DNA from: Leptospira ainlahdjerensis
Lineage (GTDB): Bacteria > Spirochaetota > Leptospiria > Leptospirales > Leptospiraceae
NCBI RefSeq assembly: GCF_016919175.1
Contig: NZ_JAFFPU010000063.1
Span: 1 to 64,000 of the forward strand
Direction: 5' to 3'
Length of the DNA stretch: 64,000 nt
Shown: in pieces, positions 35,794 through 45,074 of the stretch
Layout of the letters: each line of letters opens with the position of its first letter
How positions within the stretch are numbered: position 1 is the stretch's first letter
The notes under the pieces: model-generated
What the model saw: the letters and a program-made list of their open reading frames with translations, nothing else
Told to the model about the DNA's origin: nothing
The model's database searches: none
Program-made: the position numbers and the translations under genes

Positions 35794-36001
35794 GCTTTTC
35801 GAATATTTTTAGAAATCGAATCCCGTTTTTTTGTCTCGTTATAGGCCGAAAAAAAAGAAGTCCTTCCTATTTCATCACGAACGATAAAAAAACAGATCAG
35901 ACTTTGAACAATCGAATTCGAAGTTTGACGGATTCTAAAATCCTTTCGTTTTGGATTACGATTTAAGTTGGTGTAATACATTCGTTCCCGTTTACAAAAG
36001 A

Positions 36002-37003
36002 TCAACTTGGTTTTTGCATTCTCCAGCAGAAATGAATTCTTTCGTTTCGAAAGTCCTCAGGCAATGTCTTTTTAGAAATATCTTCTATTTGATCCCAAAG
36101 AATCGATCTTTCCGCGAGCTGAAACTTTCGAAAGTTGGTGGAGAAGTATAGGACAGCACCGGGAAGTGCAAAGTCTCGATAGAGAATATTCAGGATTTCA
36201 ACGTGATCTCTTTGCACGTCGAAAATATCGGCCATCTTCTTGCTATTGGAAAAGGTCGGAGGATCGACCACGATCAAGTCGTATTTTTCACGGTCGTTTT
36301 CTTTTCGTTCGGTTCGCAGCCATTCCATAACGTCTGCGCGGAGCATTCTATGTTTCGTCGTCGAAAATCCGTTCGCTCGAAGATTTTCCTCCGCCCAAGC
36401 TAAATACGTGTTGGAAAGATCGATGCTGAGACTTTTGGAGGCGCCTCCACCGGCGGCATAAACCGTAAAGGAACCGGTATACGAAAACAAGTTTAAGAAT
36501 TTCTTATCCTTTGCCTCATTACGAACTAGATCCCGAGTGATTCTGTGATCCAAAAACAAACCGGTATCCAGATAATCGGAAAGATTCACGTAGAAAAGAA
36601 GACCGTTCTCTTCTACTTCCAACAACTCCGATTGTTCGGAATGTTTTTCGTATTGTTGTGTTCCTTTTTTAGGTTCTCGCTTTTTCCAAAAGATACGTTT
36701 CGAATCGATGTTTAGAACTTCGGATACGATCTGGCCGATTTCTCGGTTTTCCCTCTCTCTTTCTTCTTCAGAAATTTCGTATCTATTCTTATAGGCGGAA
36801 ATTTGACAGTAAGGACCGTAGAGATCGACGCTCACCGGAACTTGAGGGATATCCCTGTCATAGATTCGAAAGCATTGAAGCCCTCTTTTCCGCGCCCATT
36901 TCCTCCAGTGTTTGGACATTCTGGAGAGACGGTTTCGAAACATCACCTTAGGATTTCCGGAATCGTTAAGCGACTTTGCTTCCTCGGATCCATTCTCAGA
37001 CAT
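36002..37003 (-). CDS. RlmK-like 23S rRNA methyltransferase (class I SAM)
   Basis: A 333-residue class I SAM methyltransferase resembling the RlmK half of E. coli RlmKL. Motifs: DYLDTGLFLDHRITRDLV, SAM-binding FLNLFSYTGSFTVYAAGGG, and catalytic DPPTFSNSKKM. RlmK makes m7G2069 in 23S rRNA; target identity here is inferred. An extended reading reaches 37255 without a stop, but the N-terminal 84 residues lack family features and would overlap the divergent hydrolase gene, so I place the start at the ATG at 37003. No RlmL domain is fused. Confidence 0.85.
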   Translation of the reverse strand: MSENGSEEAKSLNDSGNPKVMFRNRLSRMSKHWRKWARKRGLQCFRIYDRDIPQVPVSVDLYGPYCQISAYKNRYEISEEERERENREIGQIVSEVLNIDSKRIFWKKREPKKGTQQYEKHSEQSELLEVEENGLLFYVNLSDYLDTGLFLDHRITRDLVRNEAKDKKFLNLFSYTGSFTVYAAGGGASKSLSIDLSNTYLAWAEENLRANGFSTTKHRMLRADVMEWLRTERKENDREKYDLIVVDPPTFSNSKKMADIFDVQRDHVEILNILYRDFALPGAVLYFSTNFRKFQLAERSILWDQIEDISKKTLPEDFRNERIHFCWRMQKPS

Positions 37004-37147
37004 GAAACCAAGATAGAATCTCCGCTCGAAAATCCAACCAGAACAAAAATTAAAAATCTTTAAAAAGACTGGAAAATTTGCAGTATAAATCGAGGATAGC
37101 CTGGCCTTTTTGCGAAGATTCGGTCCGAAAAAACCGGGAGAGAAATC

Positions 37148-38035
37148 TTGAAATACACTTACCTCGAAAATCAAAAAGTAAAATTGTTTCTTACTTATTC
37201 CGAAACCGAATCCAAAGACGTGATTCTTTTCGTTCACGGTTATCCGGATACTCATAGAACCTGGGATCTGCAGATCGAGGCTTTGGAAACTTCTTATAGA
37301 CTAGGAGCAATCGATCTGAGAGGTTTTGGGAGATCGTCAAAGCCCTTGGAGCAATCCGAATACAATTACGCATCGATACTTCCGGATCTTATGGAAGCGA
37401 TTCGATTTCTTTCCAAGGATAAGAGAATACATCTTGTTGGACACGATTGGGGAGCCGCCTTAGGATGGTTACTTATTAGTGATCCTGAATATTCAAATTA
37501 TATCAAATCCTTTACCGCTATCTCCGGACCTCACCCTTGGCTCGCCGGAAAAAGAATGATCGACGACGTCTTCAGTCTCAAACTTGAAAATTGGAGAAAG
37601 GTATTGGATCAAGGTTTTCGTTCCTGGTATATTTGGTTTTATCAAATTCCTATATTGCCGGAGTTTCTCTGGCAGAATTTCGGAGAGCCCATTTATAAAC
37701 TGATGATGGACCTGGGAGGTGTTCCCGAGAAGGATCGTCTAAGGCAGATTAGTCGAAATGATATCTATAGCGCGACGATCGCTCCGATCAATCTCTTTCG
37801 AGAACTATTATTCGGTAAAACCGTAATCTCCGAACCTTCCACCATTCGAGTTCCCGTACAATTGATCGTTCCGGAAAAGGACTTCATAGTCCTTCCCGAA
37901 GTTTACGAAAACTCCCGCGATTATGTGGAGAAGATTGAAATCCACAGATTAAATTCCAATCACTGGGTACACAGAGAGCAACCGAAAGTAGTGACGGATC
38001 TCATTCAGAACTTTGTAAAAAAATACTCGGCTTAA
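37148..38035 (+). CDS. Epoxide-hydrolase-like alpha/beta hydrolase 1
   Basis: A 295-residue alpha/beta hydrolase with an Asp nucleophile: Asp100 in VGHDWGA, plus the HGYPDTH oxyanion motif and the C-terminal His in NHWVHREQP. This set (Asp instead of Ser) belongs to epoxide hydrolases and haloalkane dehalogenases. The start is a TTG at 37148 preceded by GGGAGAG; no ATG lies before the conserved region. A diverged paralogue is at 43110. The substrate is unknown. Confidence 0.86.
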   Translation: MKYTYLENQKVKLFLTYSETESKDVILFVHGYPDTHRTWDLQIEALETSYRLGAIDLRGFGRSSKPLEQSEYNYASILPDLMEAIRFLSKDKRIHLVGHDWGAALGWLLISDPEYSNYIKSFTAISGPHPWLAGKRMIDDVFSLKLENWRKVLDQGFRSWYIWFYQIPILPEFLWQNFGEPIYKLMMDLGGVPEKDRLRQISRNDIYSATIAPINLFRELLFGKTVISEPSTIRVPVQLIVPEKDFIVLPEVYENSRDYVEKIEIHRLNSNHWVHREQPKVVTDLIQNFVKKYSA

Positions 38036-38160
38036 AAAGAAATTCTTCTTGGAAGACTGAGTGCTCGCAAATTCCCTTTGGCCGCAAACTTCGAAAACAA
38101 AAAGGAAAGATCTTTTATCAAACGGCCCTTCGCTTTCTAAGAAAATCCTTACCCGCAAAC

Positions 38161-38378
38161 TGCAACGAGAGCATCCTACAAGAAAAGGTTTTGTAGGAAT
38201 TCCTACACGGGAATTTGCGCTTGCAAAATTAGAATTTTGTGATAGAGGAAAGTTTCCGGAATTTTTCCACCACCCGCCCCCCACCCAAAACTTGGGTGGG
38301 GCCCGCGACTTTTACGGATGAATTGTCGTAGTTCCGACGGTTTTTCCAAAAATCCAGACAACTTTTGGGTAAGGTGAT
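38161..38378. repeat. Dispersed intergenic repeat, copy 2
   Basis: Same unit and orientation as 13506-13729, starting TGCAACGAGA and ending near AAGG after CCAGACAACTT. It includes GTAGGAATTCCTAC, the hairpin CCACCC-AAAACTT-GGGTGG and TTGTCGTAGTTCCGAC. It fills the gap between the hydrolase and quinone-reductase genes. Confidence 0.8.
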
Positions 38379-38561
38379 CCTTTCTAAGAAGGATGTTTCC
38401 TAAAATTCATTAGATGTCGAAATGAGAATCCGGGCGTTATTAAATCCAGGCTAAGGTTGTATTTTTCCGAAAAAAAGAGAGTCTTTTTTAAAAAGTTTTT
38501 AGTCAGATTCTTCGAACTTCAACTCAATCGTTGTAAATAAAATCGGTCAAAGTTTTCCATT

Positions 38562-39143
38562 ATGAAATTTCTTCTCGTTTATTGTCATTCCAATCCTAAG
38601 AGTTTTACCAAGGCGATTTTAGACGCGATTTCGGAAACGCTCGAATCTCTGAATCACTCTGTGAAGATAATCGATCTCTACGCCGAAAAATTCGATCCCG
38701 TTTTACAAGTGGATGAAGCTCATCGCAGACGCGACTTATACAAAGATCCCTCTATGGCTTCCTATCGCGAGCTCATCTTGGAAGCGGATCATCTTGTGTT
38801 TATCTATCCTGTTTGGTGGCACGGCTTCCCGGCGATTCTAAAAGGTTTTATCGATAGAGTGATCACATCCGATTTCGTCTATTCATTCAAGGATCGTCCA
38901 CGTAATTCGATTTTCCCGCAAGGATACATGAGTCAAAAAAAGATCTCCTGCTTTTACACCCTCGATGCACCTTTTCTCATCGCACTTATAGATCCGGGTT
39001 GGCTTGCGATTAAATACGGCATATTCCGATTTTGCGGGTTTCGAAACGTCGAACGGTATTATCGCCATAATCTGAAACACGCAACCGACTTGGAGCGTTC
39101 CCATTGGATCGAAGAATGTCGAAAGATCGCTAACTTTCTTTGA
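38562..39143 (+). CDS. NAD(P)H-quinone oxidoreductase (flavodoxin-like)
   Basis: A 193-residue protein of the Flavodoxin_2 family (KefF/MdaB/NQO1-like). It has the FMN/FAD-binding start LLVYCHSNPKSFTKAI and the middle motif YPVWWHGFPAILKGFIDRV. Such enzymes carry out two-electron reduction of quinones and protect against redox cycling. It is transcribed alone, with no adjacent Kef channel gene. Confidence 0.87.
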   Translation: MKFLLVYCHSNPKSFTKAILDAISETLESLNHSVKIIDLYAEKFDPVLQVDEAHRRRDLYKDPSMASYRELILEADHLVFIYPVWWHGFPAILKGFIDRVITSDFVYSFKDRPRNSIFPQGYMSQKKISCFYTLDAPFLIALIDPGWLAIKYGIFRFCGFRNVERYYRHNLKHATDLERSHWIEECRKIANFL

Positions 39144-39512
39144 GAATGTCTTCCGTGAATCAAAAAGCTTTTTCTAAAAGCGTCCGGTCTTTTTATTTTT
39201 TATGAAACGATTCGGCTTCATCGTTTTCACAAATGTCTTTAACGGGAATCAACGAATATCTTTGTAAGAATTAGAATCGCCGGCCAACGATCCGAATCTC
39301 CGTTGAACCGAAATTCATTCTTCAAAAGATCGTTTCACAGGAACACTGACGGCTAACGTTTACGAAATCGGTCGATTTGACTTTTATGACATTTCTATTT
39401 TAACGGGAACGATTCGACTGCTAGTTTTGTGCGAGAATTGTAAAAAATAAATTTCTTGATGATTCGTTTAAAATCATTTTGGCTGTATCGAAAGTTTCTC
39501 GGAGACGATTTC
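39144..39512. other. Noncoding gap of about 370 bases
   Basis: AT-rich sequence without a credible gene. The ATG at 39456 upstream of the protease start would give a leader that does not look like a signal peptide. I see no strong hairpin or repeat. Confidence 0.5.
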
Positions 39513-40175
39513 ATGCAAGAACATAAAAAATTATCCTTCTTATACGTTTTTCTTTTTCTTTTTATTACGAATTGCCACACTCCTAAAGAATCCGCAGGGA
39601 AATGGGAGGATAAAAAAAATCGCTCCGTTTTGATTTATAGAGATAAAAATTTGGCTCCGTTAGGAACCGGATGTGTTTTTGGAAAGAATCAAATTCTGAC
39701 AACGGAACATATTCTTCGGGATCTTTATAACGAAATTTTAGTTTCCTATGATGGAAAAAATTTCTTCAAAGTGACACTACTTAAGGTGGAGAAAAAATTC
39801 GATTTGGCCTCGCTCCAGCTTCAAGAAACTTCGGACATCTTCCCAAAAGATAATTTAGAATTTGTTGACCGTTCCGAAATTATAGAAGGCCTTAAAGTTT
39901 TTGCGTGGACCGGCGCTTATGGAGGAACACCGGGTATTTATTTCGGATATATTTCCCATGTTGAACGAAGAAAATTCGATCCATCCTTTCCGGAAATTCC
40001 TTTTATTCAAGTAAACCAGATCGCCTATCCCGGAGCAAGCGGCTCCTGTGTTTTTTTGGAAAACGGAAAAGCATTTGGAATCGTCCGTTCTTCAATCGGT
40101 ATCACCGAAGGCAGTCAAATCGGATTGGTGATTCCTTACGGTTACCTAAAAGTTTTTTTGCGCGACCTATACTAA
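39513..40175 (+). CDS. Trypsin-like serine protease lipoprotein
   Basis: A 220-residue exported protein with the signal ending FITNC (lipobox Cys21). The rest is a chymotrypsin-fold protease: His66 in LTTEHIL, Asp97 in KFDLASLQL and Ser176 in PGASGS, so the triad is complete. The family cleaves periplasmic or surface proteins. The ATG at 39513 has GGAGA at 39501 and begins the signal peptide. No PDZ domain is attached, unlike DegP. Another lipoprotein gene follows after 84 nt. Confidence 0.85.
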   Translation: MQEHKKLSFLYVFLFLFITNCHTPKESAGKWEDKKNRSVLIYRDKNLAPLGTGCVFGKNQILTTEHILRDLYNEILVSYDGKNFFKVTLLKVEKKFDLASLQLQETSDIFPKDNLEFVDRSEIIEGLKVFAWTGAYGGTPGIYFGYISHVERRKFDPSFPEIPFIQVNQIAYPGASGSCVFLENGKAFGIVRSSIGITEGSQIGLVIPYGYLKVFLRDLY

Positions 40176-40203
40176 GAATTCATATATATATAGAAATATT
40201 TAT

Positions 40204-40229
40204 TTGACAAAATCTTCGTGTCGTATTAT
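40204..40229 (+). promoter_or_regulatory. Possible promoter with short spacer
   Basis: A perfect TTGACA (40204-40209) and TATTAT (40224-40229) precede the lipoprotein gene at 40260, but the spacer is only 14 nt, shorter than the usual 16-18. One of the two elements may not be used. Confidence 0.35.
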
Positions 40230-40259
40230 CACTTTTCTGCTTATAAGGAAGTGTATTTA

Positions 40260-41255
40260 ATGATGAGAAAGTTTACAAAAATAATTTGCCTAACGATACT
40301 GATCGGTCAATTCTATGTCTGTAAAAAGGAGAAATCGGACGATGTCAGCGCATTACTTCTGTTAGGAATCGCTACGGGTGCGAATGAGAACGCCACTAAA
40401 ACAAGTACGCAGGTGAGAGCCGCGGTTGCCGGTTTATCCAATTCGATCAGCTCCAGTATTCAAGGCGGCGTTGCTACGAATTTTAATTTTTCGGTTCCAA
40501 AAATGGAAAAGAACAAACTGGTAGCGTATGTCCAAAAAAAATCAAGTGTAGCCGTTTTACAAAAGGGGATCCAATCTTTCCCAACGAGCCTAACCAGAGA
40601 GTCCGGTACATGCAACGCGACTTCTTGTTCGGCTACTTTAAACGGTACCGTCGATTGTAAAATCGGAGGTAACAATTCCGGAACCGCAACCCTGGACAAA
40701 ATGAAAGTAGTTTATACCGCCGGAATGGGAGCAGGTGGAATGTCCTTTTCTATGAACTTGGACGGAAAAGTGAAAATGGATAAATGTGCCTCTCAGAGCA
40801 GCGACTGGTTCAACTATCCAAGCTTAACAACCTCGGTCTCAAGCGGAGATATCACCCTAACAGGAGATTCTAAAGTAGAATTTGCAAGTGCGGACATGGC
40901 AACGCAAACGATGACCATCAAGTATGTGGAAAAAAATACTACAACTTCTCCCAATTTGGCGATCAACGGCGGCTCTGCACAGGCAGTAAGCGTTACACAA
41001 GACGTAAATATCGAACTCAATAGCAAACCTACGATTACGGAAGCTCCCACATTTTCGAGCAACAACTTCAAGTTCAAGGCAAGCTATGTGGATATCGTAA
41101 CAGGAACCGTCTCCGTCTCCGGCTCCGTGGGCGGCGGTACAGTAAACGTAAGCAGAACTTATAACAAGGATAAGTTCACTTATGACGTCGCATGCGATAT
41201 CAAGATCGACACCGACAATAAAATTTCAGGTGATTGTAACGTTACGATCAAATAA
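40260..41255 (+). CDS. Putative lipoprotein of unknown function
   Basis: A 331-residue protein with a lipoprotein signal (TILIGQFYVC) followed by a hydrophobic segment ALLLLGIATGANENA, similar in style to the lipoprotein at 638. The mature part is rich in Ser, Thr, Gly and Val, with many short beta-like stretches (VTGTVSVSGSVGGGTVNVS) and cysteine pairs, suggesting a surface beta domain. I recognise no family. AAGGA precedes the ATG at 40260; a second in-frame ATG follows at once. Confidence 0.82.
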   Translation: MMRKFTKIICLTILIGQFYVCKKEKSDDVSALLLLGIATGANENATKTSTQVRAAVAGLSNSISSSIQGGVATNFNFSVPKMEKNKLVAYVQKKSSVAVLQKGIQSFPTSLTRESGTCNATSCSATLNGTVDCKIGGNNSGTATLDKMKVVYTAGMGAGGMSFSMNLDGKVKMDKCASQSSDWFNYPSLTTSVSSGDITLTGDSKVEFASADMATQTMTIKYVEKNTTTSPNLAINGGSAQAVSVTQDVNIELNSKPTITEAPTFSSNNFKFKASYVDIVTGTVSVSGSVGGGTVNVSRTYNKDKFTYDVACDIKIDTDNKISGDCNVTIK

Positions 41256-41288
41256 GATAATTTGAAAATGACCTCTGTGTCTTTCAAG

Positions 41289-41321
41289 ATTCCCCGTCCT
41301 CCAATTTCGTAGGCGGGGAAT
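41289..41321. terminator. GC-rich hairpin between convergent genes
   Basis: ATTCCCCG and CGGGGAAT pair perfectly (8 bp) around a 17-base loop between the lipoprotein and the NlpC/P60 gene, which converge. No T run follows on either strand, so termination would be weak or factor-dependent. Confidence 0.4.
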
Positions 41322-41413
41322 GGATCCCATTTTCCGAATATTCCATTTTCCGAATTTACGATTTCTAACGACGAGAACTCGAATAAAAGCCGCAAGGCGG
41401 TTGAATCTTGAAT

Positions 41414-41923
41414 CTAAAGTCTTCCGGAAGAAGTATAATATTTTTTATAATACTCTTCTTCTAAGGAATTGATCGTCACACCTCGTTTTGTAGAAGCGTG
41501 AACAAACTTTTGATCTTTGAGATAGATTCCTACGTGACTCACCTTTTCTCCGGAGATCGTAAAAAAAACCAAATCGCCTTCCTTCAATTCTTCTTTTGAG
41601 ATGAAAGTGGTTCGAGGAACCATCGTATAACTCGGTCCGCTCAAATTCGATCCGTAAACTTTAGATAAAATTTTACTCGTAAAACTGGAACAATCGATCC
41701 CGGATTCGTCGGTTCCGTAATCTTTGTAAGGAGTTCCGAGCCAACGATAGACTTCTTTATAGAGAGAAAGAGAATCCTTCGGGCCAATGGAAATTTTATG
41801 ATTGATCTGAAAGTATTTCCGAAGTTCGGATTCGTCCGGATTCTTTTTTTCTCCGTGTAAGATCGCAAAACAAACCGCGATCATACACAGATAAAAAAAG
41901 AAAACAAGTTTGGAAGGATACAT
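41414..41923 (-). CDS. NlpC/P60 family cysteine peptidase
   Basis: A 169-residue exported protein with a hydrophobic N-terminus and an NlpC/P60 domain: catalytic Cys in GIDCSSFTSKIL, His in KVSHVGIYL and the third polar residue in FVHASTKRG. The family cuts peptide cross-bridges of peptidoglycan. It starts 16 nt after the stop of the outer-membrane protein at 41940, so the two form an operon on the minus strand. Confidence 0.88.
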   Translation of the reverse strand: MYPSKLVFFFYLCMIAVCFAILHGEKKNPDESELRKYFQINHKISIGPKDSLSLYKEVYRWLGTPYKDYGTDESGIDCSSFTSKILSKVYGSNLSGPSYTMVPRTTFISKEELKEGDLVFFTISGEKVSHVGIYLKDQKFVHASTKRGVTINSLEEEYYKKYYTSSGRL

Positions 41924-41939
41924 TCCTACATTAGACGAA

Positions 41940-42965
41940 TTAGAAATTAACTCCGCCGAAAACTATGATCTCCAAAAAACCGAAATTCTGACTTGCACGA
42001 TCTTTGGAGCGCCCCGTCGTAAAGATATTCGGAAGGTCGATGTATCCCCCCTTTGCGCCGAATTCAAAAAAGAAATATTTATAAAGATCAGCTCTTCCGG
42101 CCACGTAACCGGATACTCCGTATCCGGATGTGTGAAAGTGATTGTTCTTTCCTTCGCCAAACAGCCGTACGTCGCTTCGTGCGATGATCGGCCCTCCGCC
42201 CACGGAAGAAACAAAACTCAACGCATTTTCTCCGTTAGACGAAACCCACAAAGGCTGAATCGTCCCCACGTCCAGGTAGAGAAAATTTAAACCGTCCGTG
42301 TGTTCGAATTTCAAAAAGTCGGGGGTAACGCTGATCGGTTCTCCGCCGTGATATCCTTCCAATCTTTTGTAGGCATCCGGAAATAAAAAAAGATAAACCG
42401 CCATATCGGACGCAGTCCCAAGATGAGCCCTTTGAATCGCGAGCGGATCTATATAACCGGTGATATTCGACGCCTGACCGCGGCTCATCACGTATTTCAT
42501 GTGATCCTGACCGAAGGCGACGAAAAATCGGTCCGCAAAATAATAAGTTAAGCGGAAGTTGTATTGCGGAATTTCCCAAAGACTGGGATTGAGATAAACC
42601 GAAGTATCGAATTTTTCCGGTTTATCCTTTGCAACTACGTCTTTGAGCGTAAAATTGTAACCCGGTCCCTTAAACGTGATATCGCTCTGTGTGTAATAAT
42701 CGCGGTTGTAACCCCACTGAAAACTCCAATTCCCCTTTCGTTGATCGACCCTTCGTTCAGCCTCAATTTTTTTCGGATCTACGTTAGCCGGAACGGGATC
42801 TATTTTTGTCTCCAGGTTCGCCTGAGCGAAAGGAACGATGTCTTGTAAATCTTTATCTTTTGATTTTGTTTCCGCAAAATTAGGAAAAACTAAAAAGCAA
42901 AAAAGAAAAACGCCTAAAATCGGCCGGATTGAAATCGTTTGATTTCTAAGTTGTGCATATATCAT
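41940..42965 (-). CDS. Putative outer-membrane protein
   Basis: A 341-residue exported protein with a signal peptide (VFLFCFLVFPNFAE, about 30 residues). The mature sequence has amphipathic strands (YNFRLTYYFADRFFVAFG, GVSGYVAGRADLYKYFFFEFGAKGG) and ends in Phe (FGGVNF), as many outer-membrane barrels do. No named family is recognised. I see no strong ribosome site before the ATG at 42965. It is followed closely by the NlpC/P60 peptidase gene, both being envelope proteins. Confidence 0.75.
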   Translation of the reverse strand: MIYAQLRNQTISIRPILGVFLFCFLVFPNFAETKSKDKDLQDIVPFAQANLETKIDPVPANVDPKKIEAERRVDQRKGNWSFQWGYNRDYYTQSDITFKGPGYNFTLKDVVAKDKPEKFDTSVYLNPSLWEIPQYNFRLTYYFADRFFVAFGQDHMKYVMSRGQASNITGYIDPLAIQRAHLGTASDMAVYLFLFPDAYKRLEGYHGGEPISVTPDFLKFEHTDGLNFLYLDVGTIQPLWVSSNGENALSFVSSVGGGPIIARSDVRLFGEGKNNHFHTSGYGVSGYVAGRADLYKYFFFEFGAKGGYIDLPNIFTTGRSKDRASQNFGFLEIIVFGGVNF

Positions 42966-43109
42966 GGAGCAGGTGAAAAATTCTAATCTAGTATATCAAA
43001 ATACTAAATTTACGCGAGTGAGCCTCACGGCTATGTTTTTTTTCTTTTACCTTTTCTCAAACTCCGAATGAAAATCCATCTCTCAAGATATACGCCGAAA
43101 ATTCTCGGT

Positions 43110-44087
43110 TTATTTGCGGTTTCGATTTTTTTGGGAAGAATTTCGATTCACAAAAGCTCGAATCTCTTCGCTTACAAAATCGGGTTTTTCTTTTTGAATC
43201 CAATGATTACAATCCACAAGAGTCGATTCTAAAAAATCGCAAACGTTCGCGTGGGAATCGTAACTTTCGGGACAAATCGCCATATCGCGTAACGGCACGA
43301 AAACTCGAACCGGAATCGAAATTCTTTTAGGCGTTGGAAATTTTTTTCCTTGGATGAGTTCTCGGTATAAGTGGATCGGATAAAGGGCGCTTTTTAGAAT
43401 TTCCTCTCTTGAAAAATTTCGCATCGGATCTTTTTTTGGAATCTCGGCCGCATACATCAGATATTTCCAAAAAAACATAGTAAACTTGGAAAGTAAGAAA
43501 TTCGGAAGCCAAGGGATCTGGAAGAATAGAATATACCACGACTTCGCCGATTGTTTCAGAGAAGTCCAGATTTTCCTGGGACTCAGGCTGAAAAAATAAC
43601 TCAACATCAGATTTCTCGCGAGGATCGGATGTGGTCCTCCCATCGCGGTGTAAGAAAGAATCATTTTAGAATATTCTAAATCGCCTACAAACCCCCAAGA
43701 TAAGATGGCTCCCCAGTCGTGAGCCACGAGGTGCACGGGTTTTCCGTTTCCCATAAAACGAATCACAGCTTCAAAATCCTGAAAGACGACTTGCGCATTG
43801 TAATCTTTTTGTTTTTCGGGTTTACTCGAATTTCCCGCGCCTCTCAAATCAAAAGCGCCCACGTTGAATTCTTTTGATAAAGAATGTAACTGCGAATCCC
43901 AGGTCGAATGTTCGTCCGGAAATCCGTGGACAAAAAGAATTGTTTCTCGATCCGGACGTTGCGAAGCGGTCGTATTGTATTTTAAAAAGAGATTCAAATT
44001 TCCGTTACAAACAAAGGTAGTTTGAAACGAAGAAATCGCTTTCGTTTTTTGGAATGTTTCTTGTTTTTCGGATGATAAGGCTATCAT
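43110..44087 (-). CDS. Epoxide-hydrolase-like alpha/beta hydrolase 2
   Basis: A 325-residue paralogue of the hydrolase at 37148. It shares HGFPDEH, FDLRGAGNSSKP, the nucleophile Asp124 in VAHDWGA, SWYILFFQIP in the lid and CNHWIQKEKP with the catalytic His. The Asp nucleophile favours an epoxide-hydrolase or dehalogenase type of reaction. It lies 162 nt from the SDR gene on the same strand and may share an oxidative pathway with it. The N-terminal 25 residues are extra compared with the paralogue. Confidence 0.85.
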   Translation of the reverse strand: MIALSSEKQETFQKTKAISSFQTTFVCNGNLNLFLKYNTTASQRPDRETILFVHGFPDEHSTWDSQLHSLSKEFNVGAFDLRGAGNSSKPEKQKDYNAQVVFQDFEAVIRFMGNGKPVHLVAHDWGAILSWGFVGDLEYSKMILSYTAMGGPHPILARNLMLSYFFSLSPRKIWTSLKQSAKSWYILFFQIPWLPNFLLSKFTMFFWKYLMYAAEIPKKDPMRNFSREEILKSALYPIHLYRELIQGKKFPTPKRISIPVRVFVPLRDMAICPESYDSHANVCDFLESTLVDCNHWIQKEKPDFVSEEIRAFVNRNSSQKNRNRK

Positions 44088-44249
44088 TTCATTTTTCCAT
44101 TTTTAAGAATTTGCTCGTGCCTGGATGAAACGGCTTTCGATCGTTACCAGATTCTCCCCGCGTAAATTTTAAAATAAGAATCACATGGACCCGATTTCGC
44201 TTATCAAAATAGGGCCGGAGGTTATACAATGTATTCTTAATCTACTTTC

Positions 44250-45074
44250 CTAAAGTCGGTCGCTGAGACTCGTGACCTTATGAACGATATTCGGAGTCAT
44301 TCGACTAAAAAAGCTGATTGTCTTGGATTTTATACCTGGAAAGACATGGAGTTTTCTTTTTTCCATTCCTTTTACGATCGCTTTTACGACCGCTACGGGA
44401 CTGTCCACGATTCCCATCGGAATATCCTGTTGTTTTCCGAATTGTTGCGACTTGAGAATTCCGGTGTCAGCAAAGAACGGATATACGTTCGTCACCGCGA
44501 CTCCTTTTTTACGAAGATCGGCGTCCATCGCTTCTCCCATCGCACGAATTCCAAATTTGGAAATGGAATAGTAGATCAGTTCTCCGGCGGCGACGTGACC
44601 CGCTACGGAAGATAGATTTACGATCTGCCCTTGTTTTCTTTCCAACATCGCGGGAACGAACAAACGACTCAGATGAATCGGGGCGTAAAGATTTACATCC
44701 AGGATCAGATTCCAATTTTTATCGGGAACGTCTAAAAGCCCGCCTTTAAAAGCGAGGCCTGCGTTGTTGATCAACACGTCCACTCCCTTCGGAGAAATCT
44801 GCAACGTATTTTGATAAACGTCCTTACAACCTTCTCGCGTTTGTAAGTCTCCGGAAAAACTTCCGAGAATTTTTCCAACGTAGGAAGGATGAGAACCGTT
44901 TTTATAGTTTTCGATCCACTTTCTCTGCAGATAAAAATCCGCGTCCGTATTTGGAGCCTTAAGATCCGTAAGAATCAGATCGGCCCCCTTTTCCAAAAGT
45001 TGTTTGGTCAATTCTCTTCCGAAACCTCCGTTGGCTCCAGTGATTAAAATCGTCTTCTCTTTCAATTTGCTCAT
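44250..45074 (-). CDS. Short-chain dehydrogenase/reductase
   Basis: A 274-residue classical SDR: cofactor motif TGANGGFG near the start, NNAG, catalytic Ser in NLSSVAG, and YxxxK as YYSISK. A Tyr-Lys dyad and the TGxxxGxG motif point to NAD(P)-dependent oxidoreduction of an alcohol or ketone. The ATG overlaps the stop of the metal-dependent hydrolase by four bases, so the two are coupled. The insert YLQRKWIENYKNGSHPSY is unusual among short SDRs. Confidence 0.9.
   Translation of the reverse strand: MSKLKEKTILITGANGGFGRELTKQLLEKGADLILTDLKAPNTDADFYLQRKWIENYKNGSHPSYVGKILGSFSGDLQTREGCKDVYQNTLQISPKGVDVLINNAGLAFKGGLLDVPDKNWNLILDVNLYAPIHLSRLFVPAMLERKQGQIVNLSSVAGHVAAGELIYYSISKFGIRAMGEAMDADLRKKGVAVTNVYPFFADTGILKSQQFGKQQDIPMGIVDSPVAVVKAIVKGMEKRKLHVFPGIKSKTISFFSRMTPNIVHKVTSLSDRL

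Noticed and set aside
36002..37255. Methyltransferase gene starting at 37255
   Set aside because: The extra 84 residues have no RlmK similarity and overlap the divergent hydrolase gene; the ATG at 37003 fits better.
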